From Gammaproteobacteria bacterium (GTDB taxonomy: Bacteria > Pseudomonadota > Gammaproteobacteria > JAGOUU01), in contig JAGOUU010000012.1 of the NCBI GenBank assembly GCA_018061105.1, forward strand, positions 1 through 37,411: a stretch of DNA of 37,411 bases, given 5' to 3'. Under the pieces are notes generated by a model. The model was given only the letters and a program-made list of their open reading frames with translations. It was not told where the DNA came from and did no database searches. Below, piece after piece: positions 29,164 through 37,411 of this stretch. The translations under genes and the position numbers were made by a program. Within the stretch, counting starts at the first letter, position 1. The number at the start of each line of letters is the position of its first letter.

Positions 29164-29175
29164 GCTTAAGCTTAT
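29160..29175. repeat. 16-bp perfect palindrome at the pncB stop
   Basis: ATAAGCTTAAGCTTAT reads the same on both strands and includes the pncB TAA. With no loop bases it is a poor terminator by itself; it could be a protein-binding site or chance. Short A-runs follow at 29197-29214. Confidence 0.5.
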
Positions 29176-29427
29176 GATCTCTGTTTAGACTCATAAAAAA
29201 AATTATAAAAAAAACATCGAAAATATAATAGTTAAGATTAAGTTAATCTACCCCCCCTATACTTACCTCTATGAACTGCAAGAGCTATCAGCAATCTATA
29301 CTAAACAGGCCCTGAGAGTTTCTGCAGATTGAAAAAAATTGCTATATAGGTTTATTTTTTTGCATAACTAACTAAACTTATATACAGAGAACAATTAAAA
29401 GTGAACTTATAGGTACTGGAGCTTAGT

Positions 29428-29979
29428 ATGGCGCTATATTTGCATGTATGTCAGGACAGCAAAAAAAATGATTTTTTGTTAATAAGTGAACAAAACCTAG
29501 ATGCAGGTTTGCCAGAGATCAAAGCACAAATCTATTTTGATCATCCTATGACTGACTTAAAACAGGAAACCATAGAGGTTGTAACTTATGGGATCTCAAA
29601 AAAAGAAACTGAAGATCTCTTAAACGTTTCTCAACAACGCGAAACTTCTAATAGAAATCTAGGACTATTTGCTCAGGGTAAAGTTGACAAAAAAAATCCT
29701 TTTAAGATCTTTGGTTACCCATCGGTAATAGATATTAAAGATGTTCTAAAAACTTTGCATATTAGTATGCCTAAAAAAGCTGATTATATTTCTCGAACTG
29801 TAAGACCAGATCTAGATCATGTTTTAGAACAAAAACACAGAGTTTTTTGGGAGCATTATTTACCCTTAGAGCCTAGAAAAAAAATTGATCAAGATAAGTG
29901 GTTAAACACAGAAGCAGAAGAAACTGAATTACTCAATAAGTTAAACGCTATTGATCTCATTTTAACTGAGCAAAATTAA
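29428..29979 (+). CDS. Orphan protein, 183 residues
   Basis: No family is recognised. The protein is soluble and charged, without signal peptide or membrane segment. Its N-terminal 60 residues look beta-rich (MALYLHVCQ, KAQIYFDHPMT, ETIEVVTYGIS), the rest mostly helical and ending in a Glu/Leu-rich helix (EAEETELLNKLNAIDLIL). The ATG has a GGAG ribosome site eight bases upstream. It is followed after 25 bp by another orphan on the same strand, so the pair probably forms a transcription unit inserted between pncB and the relA region. Function unknown. Confidence 0.65.
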   Translation: MALYLHVCQDSKKNDFLLISEQNLDAGLPEIKAQIYFDHPMTDLKQETIEVVTYGISKKETEDLLNVSQQRETSNRNLGLFAQGKVDKKNPFKIFGYPSVIDIKDVLKTLHISMPKKADYISRTVRPDLDHVLEQKHRVFWEHYLPLEPRKKIDQDKWLNTEAEETELLNKLNAIDLILTEQN

Positions 29980-30004
29980 GCATATATCATAAGAGAGCAC
30001 AAGC

Positions 30005-30319
30005 ATGAGTAGTAATAAAACAATATTGGAAAAACATACTGAAGCTAAAAAAAATTTGGAGGGCTTATATTTTAGATTTTTAGCATCACAAGATCAGGTT
30101 AAAACAAATCCAGATAACAAAGAGTTTAAACAAGATTTTCGCGAGGCTAAGCAAGATCTTTTAGAATTCATTCGTACGAAGATTAGTATTTTTACTGATA
30201 TGATTAAAACAGATGGCCAATTTAATAAACACCCCTATTTTAGGGATATTCTAGAAAGCGATAGCAATTTTATTCCCGTTATAGATAGAGATCACAGCAG
30301 TCAAAGACCAAAAAATTAA
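30005..30319 (+). CDS. Small helical orphan protein, 104 residues
   Basis: No family is recognised. The protein is hydrophilic, Lys/Asp/Glu-rich and helical for its first 75 residues (ILEKHTEAKKNLEGLYFRFL, EFKQDFREAKQDLLEFIRTK), then a less ordered tail ending in SSQRPKN. A GAGAG ribosome site precedes the ATG. Its last four bases overlap the end of the convergent Sel1 gene. It probably belongs with the 183-residue orphan just upstream. Confidence 0.6.
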   Translation: MSSNKTILEKHTEAKKNLEGLYFRFLASQDQVKTNPDNKEFKQDFREAKQDLLEFIRTKISIFTDMIKTDGQFNKHPYFRDILESDSNFIPVIDRDHSSQRPKN

Positions 30320-31497
30320 TGAATCACATCACTACGCCCTAAAGATTCTTTAATTATAGCTTCTAAGTTTACTAAACCTAATTGTTGTAAATTATATCGC
30401 GCAATTTGATCCCCATTTTGCGCAGCTGATTCTAACCAAAAAATAGCCGTAGATTCTGAGGCTATCGTTCCTTCACCTTTTAAATACAATGCCGCCAGAT
30501 TAATCTGTGCTTTAGTGTGACCATTTTGAGCAGCTTTCAAATACCAATTAAAAGCCTTGTTAACATCTTGCAGATTACTATCCGTAGAATCATAGAAAGT
30601 AGCCAATTTAAATTGCGCATACGAATCACCTGTTTCTGCTACAGACTTTAAGATGTATTCTGCTTTAATAGGGCTACGCTTAACTCCCTGACCATAGATA
30701 TAATAATCTGCAACTTTTAATTTGGCAGCTACCATACCTTCGGCAGAAGCTAATTTAAAATATGACAAAGCTTGTTCATAACTATGTTTCACTCCCTTAC
30801 CTTTTTCATAGCAATTTGCAACTTCATATATACCATCGATAGATCCTTTATCAGCTGCTTCACGGTAATAATTAAAGGCACTTGTAAAATTTCTTTTGAC
30901 GTAATTACCTAATGCATACATCCGACCAAGGTTACACAAAGCATAACTATCTCCCATAGTTTTAGCTGCTATAAAATAATCATAGGCTTTTTTATAATCT
31001 TTTTTATTATTAAGATCACCTCTATTATAAATAACCCCTAAATTACAAAGAGCTTTTGGGTGTAACTGCCGCGCCGCCAAGGTAAACCAATCATGAGCCA
31101 ATTCTATATCGACAGGGAAAGTCTGGCTACCTACCCAATAATAACAACCTAATTTAAATTGAGCATCTGCATAGCCTGCTTCTGCAGCACTAACAATAAG
31201 ATCGGCTATGAGACGCGTATACTGAGCCTTTTTCTCTACTGCTGCTTCGTTTTTCTGATCTGTGTTAGCTGTGTCATTAAACGAGCATTGCTTTTGCTCA
31301 TATTGTATAACTAGGGCATAACATGCTTTGGGATTGGAATAGGCGGCAGATTTCTCTAACCAAAAAATTGCCTTTGTCAGATCATTAGGAGATTTAGCTT
31401 TTTTATTCAAGTGATTAGAGTATTGATAGGCTAATTCACTTAATAAATAATTTAGATAATGGATTGTTTTTATAACTAACCTCATGATTGTCATCAC
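30316..31497 (-). CDS. Sel1-like repeat protein
   Basis: The 393-residue protein contains about seven Sel1-type (TPR-like) repeats from residue 90 to the end, e.g. AQFKLGCYYWVG, ALCNLGRMYALGNYVKRN, GIYEVANCYEKGKGVKHS, AQINLAALYLKGEGT. Sel1 repeats are helical pairs that mediate protein contacts. The N-terminus (MRLVIKTIHYLNYLL) is moderately hydrophobic but not a clear signal peptide. Legionella Sel1 proteins such as LpnE and EnhC act in host-cell infection, so an interaction role is possible. It lies downstream of relA on the same strand, 92 bp apart. Confidence 0.88.
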   Translation of the reverse strand: MMTIMRLVIKTIHYLNYLLSELAYQYSNHLNKKAKSPNDLTKAIFWLEKSAAYSNPKACYALVIQYEQKQCSFNDTANTDQKNEAAVEKKAQYTRLIADLIVSAAEAGYADAQFKLGCYYWVGSQTFPVDIELAHDWFTLAARQLHPKALCNLGVIYNRGDLNNKKDYKKAYDYFIAAKTMGDSYALCNLGRMYALGNYVKRNFTSAFNYYREAADKGSIDGIYEVANCYEKGKGVKHSYEQALSYFKLASAEGMVAAKLKVADYYIYGQGVKRSPIKAEYILKSVAETGDSYAQFKLATFYDSTDSNLQDVNKAFNWYLKAAQNGHTKAQINLAALYLKGEGTIASESTAIFWLESAAQNGDQIARYNLQQLGLVNLEAIIKESLGRSDVIH

Positions 31498-31589
31498 TAT
31501 ACCAGCAATTTGAGATCTCGATTGTATGATTTATTAAACTTAGAGTCAAGTTTTAGTCAAGTTTCTATATTTATAATTTATATATTTTA

Positions 31590-33842
31590 TTATTTACTTT
31601 CATTTTTGCCTGTTATTCTTTTTACCATCATAACATTCGGCAGAGCCTGCATCCTATCTAAAATACGACCCAACTCATCAACACTGCGCACATCAATAGT
31701 TACATAAGTATGCACAATGCCATTTTTATCTGTATCAGTTTTTAAATTAGAAATATTAATCTTTTCTGCTGATAGCAACCCTGTCATATCTCGTAATAGA
31801 CCATGGCGATCACGAGACTGTACAAAAATGTCTACAGAGAATAATATATTTGCTGTATCCTCACCCCAACTAGCTTCGATTAATCTTTCGGGATGAATAT
31901 TTTGCAATTGATAAATATTTTGACAGTCTTGAGCATGTATAGTAACCCCCTGCCCTTGACTAACATAGCCTATAATAGGATTACCCGGAATTGGTTTACA
32001 ACAGCGTGCTAAAGAAGTTAACAGATCACCCACACCTAGGATATTAATCCCTTTGGTATTTTGCAAAGTTTTAGGCTGCTTTTTTATAATATCTGGAATC
32101 GGGATGATTTCAGTTTGTCCATGTGTCGTTGAACGATTAGGGTGAATTTCTAAATTAGCGGCGTTGAGCACTTGAGAAATTTTTAGATCACCACGGCCTA
32201 TACCTGCTAAGATATCATCATCTGTTTTATAGTTAAGTTTACGAGAAATTTTTGACAACTCTAAACTAACACCTAAACGGTTAAGTTCAGCATGCAACAT
32301 TTCTCTACCTTCACTAATATTACGATCGTAATCCTGTTTTTTGAACCATGATTGAACTTTCGCCCTGGCACGTGGTGTTTTCAAATAATTAAAATGTGGG
32401 TTTAACCAATCACGACTTGGACTGCTATTATTTTTTGTTAAAATATCTACACGATCACCAGTACATAACTGATAAGTCAATTGTACCATTTTACCGTTTA
32501 CTACAGCCCCGCGGCACTTGTTACCTATATCAGTATGAATAGTATACGCAAAATCCAAAGGTGTAGAACCCTCTGGTAAATCAATAACATCTCCCCCTGG
32601 GGTAAAAACATAAACACGCTCTTCAGCTATATCTGTTTTCAATTCTTCTAATAAATCTGAAGCTGACGCAACCTCATCTTGCCAAGAAATTAACTGACGT
32701 AACCAAGCAATTTTTGCTTCAAAGCCACCATCATGGGCAACACGTTCTTTATAACGCCAATGAGCAGCTACCCCAAGCTCAGAATCTTTATGCATATCAT
32801 GAGTACGAATCTGAACCTCAACTGTCTTGCCTTCAGGTCCGATAACAGCAGTATGCAATGATTGATAACCATTTTCTTTGGGAGTAGCTATGTAATCATC
32901 AAATTCTTTAGGAATATGCCTCCAAAGACTATGAACTAAACCTAAAGCTGCATAACAATCAGTAATATTATGCGTCAAGATACGTACAGCCCGGATATCA
33001 TATAATTCATGGTAATCTAAATTTTTACGCTGCATCTTGCGCCAAATGCTATAAATATGCTTCACTCGCCCACTTACGTCGGCTTTAATATTATGCAAAC
33101 TAAGCTTTTCTTTAATAGCCTTGATTAAATTAACAATATAATTGTCACGATCAATTCTTTTTTCATCAAGTAACTTAGCAATATTTTTATAAGTGTCCCC
33201 TTCTAAATATCTAAAAGCTAAATCTTCTAATTCCCATTTAATTTGACCAATACCCAGCCTATTAGCCAGTGGGCCATAAATTAATCTGGTTTCTTCCGCC
33301 AATCTTTCTTGAGTTTCTTTATCAGCCTTCCGGACAGAACGCAACTCACACAAATGATCAGCTAATCTAATAACCACAACTCTTGGATCAGAAACCATTG
33401 CAATAAACATTTTACGTAATTGATCAGCTTTTTGGGTATTATTTATAAGAGCCTTAGAGCTTTCTAGTTTGCTCTGGATGTTTTTTATCGCATCCATTTT
33501 ATTCACACCTTGTAATAAATCCAAAATATGAGAATCATATTTTTCTAAAATCCAATCTTTATTGATGACTTGCTTATGAAAAGCAATCAATAATAAACCT
33601 ACTATAGCTGACTCGGAGTCCATATTAAGTTCAGCCAAAATAGTTGCAGTTTCTAAAGACAAAAGAAAATCTTTATAAGAAATGACTTTGCTCACTGTGC
33701 ATAAAACATTAAGTTCAACTAATGTGGCAGTCATAGCCTTTTCATCTAAATTATGATTAACAGACAAAATGCTTTCTAGCCATACCTGCTGGTTAATCTC
33801 ACCTGATTGTATTTTCTGATAGAGAGCATTAACTTGAACCAT
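31590..33842 (-). CDS. relA: GTP pyrophosphokinase RelA, ppGpp synthetase
   Basis: The protein has 750 residues, matching E. coli RelA (744). It makes (p)ppGpp on stalled ribosomes. The N-terminal hydrolase-like domain lacks the HD pair: the region aligned to it reads VGLLLIAFHKQ, so it is synthetase-only. The synthetase domain has RVKHIYSIWRKMQRKNLD, ELYDIRAVRIL, the acidic E-F-D-D motif in PKEFDDYIATPKENGYQS that marks RelA rather than SpoT, and VEVQIRTHDMH. TGS (RVYVFTPGGDVIDLPEGSTP), zinc-finger (LARCCKPIPG) and C-terminal ACT domains follow. It sits after rlmD by 38 bp, as in E. coli. Confidence 0.96.
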   Translation of the reverse strand: MVQVNALYQKIQSGEINQQVWLESILSVNHNLDEKAMTATLVELNVLCTVSKVISYKDFLLSLETATILAELNMDSESAIVGLLLIAFHKQVINKDWILEKYDSHILDLLQGVNKMDAIKNIQSKLESSKALINNTQKADQLRKMFIAMVSDPRVVVIRLADHLCELRSVRKADKETQERLAEETRLIYGPLANRLGIGQIKWELEDLAFRYLEGDTYKNIAKLLDEKRIDRDNYIVNLIKAIKEKLSLHNIKADVSGRVKHIYSIWRKMQRKNLDYHELYDIRAVRILTHNITDCYAALGLVHSLWRHIPKEFDDYIATPKENGYQSLHTAVIGPEGKTVEVQIRTHDMHKDSELGVAAHWRYKERVAHDGGFEAKIAWLRQLISWQDEVASASDLLEELKTDIAEERVYVFTPGGDVIDLPEGSTPLDFAYTIHTDIGNKCRGAVVNGKMVQLTYQLCTGDRVDILTKNNSSPSRDWLNPHFNYLKTPRARAKVQSWFKKQDYDRNISEGREMLHAELNRLGVSLELSKISRKLNYKTDDDILAGIGRGDLKISQVLNAANLEIHPNRSTTHGQTEIIPIPDIIKKQPKTLQNTKGINILGVGDLLTSLARCCKPIPGNPIIGYVSQGQGVTIHAQDCQNIYQLQNIHPERLIEASWGEDTANILFSVDIFVQSRDRHGLLRDMTGLLSAEKINISNLKTDTDKNGIVHTYVTIDVRSVDELGRILDRMQALPNVMMVKRITGKNESK

Positions 33843-33880
33843 GGTTTATCCCGTTATATTTTTTTATATTTTATATATTT

Positions 33881-35248
33881 TTATTTTATTAAATAACCCA
33901 TGGTTTCAACATGCTTCGTATGGGGAAACATATCCATAATTCCAGTTGAGATAAATTTATACCCATATTGATTACATAATATTCCCACATCGCGTGCAAA
34001 AGTAGCAGGATCGCAAGAAATATAAAGAATTTTATTTGGGTTTAACTTAGCTAAATATGGCAGTAACTCTTTGGCACCTGATCGTGGAGGATCTAAAATT
34101 ACACAATCATATTTTTTATTTAGCCATGGATAATAGATCTCACTTTGATAATCTGGTCTATCTAATTTATATAGATCTGCACTATAAAACTCTGTATTAT
34201 TTATTTTATTTAATTCAGCATTAACTCGAGCACGTAAGACCATCTCTTCGCTGCCCTCTACGCCAATTATTTTACCACCATTTTGCTCTAAAATTTTTGC
34301 AAAAGGTAAAGTAAAATTACCAAGCCCACAGAATAAATCTAAAACTTGTTCATTACCCTTTAGATCCAAGATATTAATAGCCTGAGTTAACATTAAATTA
34401 TTTAATTCTAAATTAACCTGGGTAAAATCATGCGGCTGAAACAAGTATTGAATAGTAAAGTTTTTATCTTTATTATTATAACTATAAGTTATATCCGGAA
34501 TATTTGTATCTTTTATATTTCTATCTAGATTAAATCTATAAGTGCTAGCCAGATCACCTGGCTGTAATAATAATGTTATTTCCTGATCAAGATTTTCTAG
34601 AAAGTTATTTACAGTAATATAATCGTTTTGGCTTAATTCCTGCATAATTCTTAAAATAAGAATAATATTTTCATCTCCCATCGCAAACTCAACTTGTGGG
34701 ATTTGATCATAAATACTGAGATTTAAAATTAAATTACCCAACGGCTTAATTAGGGCATTTAATTTGGGGTGTAAAACAATACAACCATCCATATCAGTAA
34801 GATAATTGCTAGCTTTTTCACGAAAGCCGATGATTAATTTTTGTTTTTTTATAACATATCTCACCCCTAGCCGGGCCTTGGTTCTGTAACCATAGCTTGA
34901 ACCAGCACTCAACGGGGGTAGCCAACTATTAGGGATTATATCACCACCAAAATGCTGCAATAATTCACTCACAATATTTTGTTTATATAACAACTGGCTT
35001 TGCGTTGACATATGCTGATAGCTACAGCCACCGCAGGTTAAGAAACTTGGACAGGCTGGGTTTATCCTGTCAGACGACATCTTGATGATATCTTGTACTT
35101 TGGCCTCATCGTATCTACGATGGCGTTTAGTATAAACCCAAGTAACTTCTTCCCCTGGCAGGACCCCATCTATAAAGGTTTTTTTTCCGCCTACTGTGAC
35201 GACACCACGACCATCGTGGCTTAATTTGTCAATTATGGTACTACTCAT
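33881..35248 (-). CDS. rlmD: 23S rRNA m5U1939 methyltransferase RlmD
   Basis: The protein has 455 residues. It methylates U1939 of 23S rRNA using SAM. A TRAM domain (residues 1-60, GRGVVTVGGKKTFIDGVLPGE-like) precedes the [4Fe-4S] cysteines C-x5-C-x2-C in CPSFLTCGGCSYQHM, with the fourth Cys in DMDGCIVLHP. The methyltransferase domain has VLDLFCGLGNFTLPFA, VILDPPRSGAKE and the catalytic Cys in SCDPATFARD. The iron-sulfur set marks RlmD over RlmC or TrmA. It is adjacent to relA, the conserved gammaproteobacterial order. A small spacer of 38 bp suggests co-transcription. Confidence 0.94.
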   Translation of the reverse strand: MSSTIIDKLSHDGRGVVTVGGKKTFIDGVLPGEEVTWVYTKRHRRYDEAKVQDIIKMSSDRINPACPSFLTCGGCSYQHMSTQSQLLYKQNIVSELLQHFGGDIIPNSWLPPLSAGSSYGYRTKARLGVRYVIKKQKLIIGFREKASNYLTDMDGCIVLHPKLNALIKPLGNLILNLSIYDQIPQVEFAMGDENIILILRIMQELSQNDYITVNNFLENLDQEITLLLQPGDLASTYRFNLDRNIKDTNIPDITYSYNNKDKNFTIQYLFQPHDFTQVNLELNNLMLTQAINILDLKGNEQVLDLFCGLGNFTLPFAKILEQNGGKIIGVEGSEEMVLRARVNAELNKINNTEFYSADLYKLDRPDYQSEIYYPWLNKKYDCVILDPPRSGAKELLPYLAKLNPNKILYISCDPATFARDVGILCNQYGYKFISTGIMDMFPHTKHVETMGYLIK

Positions 35249-35411
35249 AATTATCTAATCCCTAAGCTCTATACATCTAAATCTCAGGCCATTAGCTTAA
35301 CAGAGTAATAGTAGCTAATCAAATGTACTGTATACAGGCCATATACACGTACAGGCAAATTCAAAAGTAAGCTTTCTATAACTCTTTGATTAAAAGTATT
35401 TATTTGAAAAG

Positions 35412-35444
35412 TATGAGCAAAATATGAGCAAAATATGAGCAAAA
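35412..35444. repeat. 11-bp tandem repeat, three perfect copies
   Basis: TATGAGCAAAA is repeated exactly three times (35412-35422, 35423-35433, 35434-35444) upstream of the right-edge gene. Each copy has ATG, but none opens a useful frame. Copy-number change would shift promoter spacing. Confidence 0.8.
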
Positions 35445-35474
35445 TTAAGTCATCGTTAAGCTATTTAGGTTAGT

Positions 35475-37411
35475 ATGAATAAATCTTACTATAAAGAAAC
35501 ACAACTAATTAACTATCACTTTATTATGAATCCAAAAGTAGCTCCTGAGTTGTATTATATTGAAAAAATTGGCCAAAGTGGTTATACGAGCATTCCTACG
35601 GGTCGCCTCGATGTTGGTGCCATATTAAAAGGAAGTTCTAGATGCTGGGTATCAACGAGCGCAGGCTCTTCAGTGCAGAAAAGAAAAACTCTGGTTATTG
35701 ATAGTTTTTTTGCCGATACTACCTACGCATATCAGCTTAACGTTAAAAAAATATTAAAATTATTATTAGAAGAAGGTTTTGAGATCTATACAACAAGCCC
35801 CATACGTAATTTCGAAGATCTCGCTTTACAAGTGTATGACGATGAAAGTGTCACTGATAAAGACCAATACATCATTCAGAAACTAGCTGCCAAAAGAATA
35901 CCAAGAGATCGTATCTTTTTCCTTGATTACTTCTGGCTCCAAAAGCAAACCCATCCTACCTACGCTCCATTTCTAGATATATTAAATTTTGAGTCTATGG
36001 ATAGGATAATACAAATCGCTACAAAATCTAAACTTGGTAGTAGACAGATTTTTACATCTAGGTTTGAGTTAAAAACTTTATTTTCATTACACGATGTAAA
36101 AACCAAATTAGGTCTGGCTCCTGCAGATATCTCTCAGCCTTCCGAGTCTTTAATAGACGACTATAAACACTCATTAATGAGTGCCTCTTTTGTAAACATA
36201 GAACGGCACAGACCAGCAGAAGTACCAACGATTATTGAGTTTTTAGTTGATTGTATACTAAATAAAACTGAACGGTTGCACGAGACTGTGTGTTTTACAA
36301 TAGATCGCTCCATATTTAATATATACTTAAACTTAATCAAAAAATCTCAATTTAAGACTCTTGCAATTCCATTTTGCAAAGAGTGGCTCGAACTCCAACA
36401 TGTCCATCCAAAATATATTGAACAATTAACCTTGTTCAGCCATAACGCATCAACTCCTCCTTCGTATAGTTTAACTGATACTTTGCCTGAGTTTTTAAAA
36501 TTTCTTACATTGGCGCAACATCTTAAAAAACTTACTTTACTTATAGATAAGTTGGAAAATCCTAAGTATTATTTAGAGCAAAAGGTAGATCTCGTCTTTA
36601 AATTCGAACCCCTAAAAGATGTTTTAGAAGAATTAACTTTATCTTTGAACGAATCATGTTCGATAGATCTAGGAAGATTTCTTAAAAAATTTCCATCTTT
36701 AAAAAAGTTTAAAATCATCAAGCTGCCAGCAAAAGATCTTCCTGCGATTAGAGACAATATTACAAGAGAGTTTCCTGATGAGCGTTCACTCATAAGAATA
36801 GAGTTATCTCGATATCAAGCGGAATTAGAAAGGCACGAATCATTATCAAGATTTAACCCGCATGTTGAATCCGAACACTTTCACACCACATATCCCAAAT
36901 GGATGAGTTCGCTTCTAGGTTCAAGGGAAGTGACAAGCCCTGCTCAAGTTTCACATCAACCCGCGATTGAAGAATTAAAAACATCTGGACTAGAGGGACA
37001 TTATAATCTTGAAGAATTAACTGCAAGAGAAATACTTAAAGCCGCTGAATTAGATGGAGGAACACTTAAAGCCGCTGAATTAGATGCGCGTTGTGATCTT
37101 GTTAAAGAAGATGGACCCTGGGTCCAAATTCATTTTATAGGCGGCCAACCAAGCGATGAAGCAGAAGCAACCCATGAAGGCCTTGCTGCAAGGGATATTA
37201 CAGATGATATGTTCACTGGAAAAATATGGGAGCAAGAATTGGCAAAAGCGGAGGAAATAGCTGAGCGAGCCGGGATGGCTGTTACAATGGCTGAGAACCA
37301 AGAAGAAACTATAAGAGCTGAAATAACTGCTGCTGAACAAGCTGAACGAACTGCAATGGCTGCGAACCAAGAAGAAACTATAAGAGCAGGAATAACTGCT
37401 GCTGAACAAGC
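35475..37411 (+). CDS. Large repeat-containing orphan protein, open at the window edge
   Basis: From an ATG at 35475 (AGG at 35467-35469 as weak ribosome site) the frame is open for 645 codons to the window end without a stop. No family is recognised. There is no signal peptide. Residues about 75-160 look like an alpha/beta region (KRKTLVIDSFFADTT). The middle, around residues 285-430, has LRR-like strands (LKKLTLLID, LEELTLSLN, LKKFKIIKLP). From about residue 520 the sequence becomes Ala/Glu-rich and repetitive: LKAAELD twice, then 23-residue units beginning MA(E/A)NQEETIRA. Such architecture is common in effector or surface proteins of intracellular bacteria, which here is inference. Confidence 0.75.
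   Translation, partial: MNKSYYKETQLINYHFIMNPKVAPELYYIEKIGQSGYTSIPTGRLDVGAILKGSSRCWVSTSAGSSVQKRKTLVIDSFFADTTYAYQLNVKKILKLLLEEGFEIYTTSPIRNFEDLALQVYDDESVTDKDQYIIQKLAAKRIPRDRIFFLDYFWLQKQTHPTYAPFLDILNFESMDRIIQIATKSKLGSRQIFTSRFELKTLFSLHDVKTKLGLAPADISQPSESLIDDYKHSLMSASFVNIERHRPAEVPTIIEFLVDCILNKTERLHETVCFTIDRSIFNIYLNLIKKSQFKTLAIPFCKEWLELQHVHPKYIEQLTLFSHNASTPPSYSLTDTLPEFLKFLTLAQHLKKLTLLIDKLENPKYYLEQKVDLVFKFEPLKDVLEELTLSLNESCSIDLGRFLKKFPSLKKFKIIKLPAKDLPAIRDNITREFPDERSLIRIELSRYQAELERHESLSRFNPHVESEHFHTTYPKWMSSLLGSREVTSPAQVSHQPAIEELKTSGLEGHYNLEELTAREILKAAELDGGTLKAAELDARCDLVKEDGPWVQIHFIGGQPSDEAEATHEGLAARDITDDMFTGKIWEQELAKAEEIAERAGMAVTMAENQEETIRAEITAAEQAERTAMAANQEETIRAGITAAEQ
37034..37086 (+). repeat. 30-bp period repeat encoding LKAAELD
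   Basis: An identical 23-bp block occurs at 37034-37056 and 37064-37086, giving a ten-residue period with LKAAELD in each copy. It lies inside the right-edge gene. Confidence 0.8.
37287..37411 (+). repeat. 69-bp tandem repeat in the right-edge gene, continuing past the window
   Basis: Unit one runs from 37287 to 37355 and unit two starts at 37356 and is cut by the window end. Each unit codes 23 residues starting MA(E/A)NQEETIRA with ITAAEQA following. The visible parts differ at only a few bases, so the duplication is recent or homogenised. More units may lie outside. Confidence 0.85.

Noticed and set aside
36569..37409. Minus-strand open frames at 36569-36793 and 37080-37409
   Set aside because: They are antisense to the long open frame of the right-edge gene and have low-complexity Ser/Phe-rich translations typical of shadows.
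37034..37411. Regular repeats at the right edge considered as a CRISPR array
   Set aside because: Repeats are in one open frame, of two different lengths, with no unique spacers between them.

Overview
This window is AT-rich chromosomal DNA, most likely from a host-associated gammaproteobacterium. The class call rests on ZipA between SMC and LigA, on RlmD next to RelA, and on the PrkA/YeaH/SpoVR trio next to a large NAD-specific glutamate dehydrogenase. Orphan proteins, a cytosolic-looking GDSL hydrolase, Sel1 and TPR repeat proteins and a repeat-bearing giant ORF at the right edge resemble Legionellales-type (Legionella/Coxiella-like) genomes. The order-level placement is inference.

Layout. 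1-2187 (minus): N-terminal part of NAD-glutamate dehydrogenase, cut by the window edge. 2561-7318 (plus): prkA-yeaH-spoVR stress operon. 7410-10448: accessory stretch with a GDSL hydrolase, a two-TM orphan and a small helical orphan. 10622-19654 (all minus): clpA, smc, zipA, ligA, i.e. proteolysis, chromosome organisation, division and DNA ligation. 20020-22880: cold-shock protein, icd and mnmA; icd and mnmA diverge from overlapping promoters. 22880-24603: pnuC coupled to mnmA, a decayed paralogue fragment, and an orphan of the same family. 24622-29163: TPR-methyltransferase, LOG-family protein, adk, pncB. 29428-31497: two orphans and a Sel1 protein. 31590-35248 (minus): rlmD and relA. 35475-37411 (plus): an open reading frame that leaves the window inside a tandem-repeat region.

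Main points of interest. (1) ligA carries an in-frame TAA that cuts its BRCT domain off from an otherwise intact ligase; the severed part is still a readable, well-conserved BRCT. (2) Right after pnuC lies a 34-residue relic of the C-terminus of the orphan encoded next to it, showing a duplicated family not otherwise recognised here. (3) The TPR-methyltransferase has no usual start codon for its full TPR domain, but an ATT sits 7 nt after an AGAGG. (4) icd and mnmA have overlapping -35 elements, and the mnmA -10 box places transcription start at about its ATG, which predicts a leaderless mRNA. (5) Tandem repeats of 9-12 bp recur in spacers and linker codons. (6) The right-edge protein has LRR-like stretches and 23-residue repeats like those of effector or surface proteins.

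Metabolic thread: NAD-linked glutamate oxidation, isocitrate dehydrogenase, a PnuC transporter and nicotinate phosphoribosyltransferase together suggest amino-acid-fuelled metabolism with salvage of NAD precursors. No CRISPR array, tRNA, rRNA or insertion sequence was recognised.
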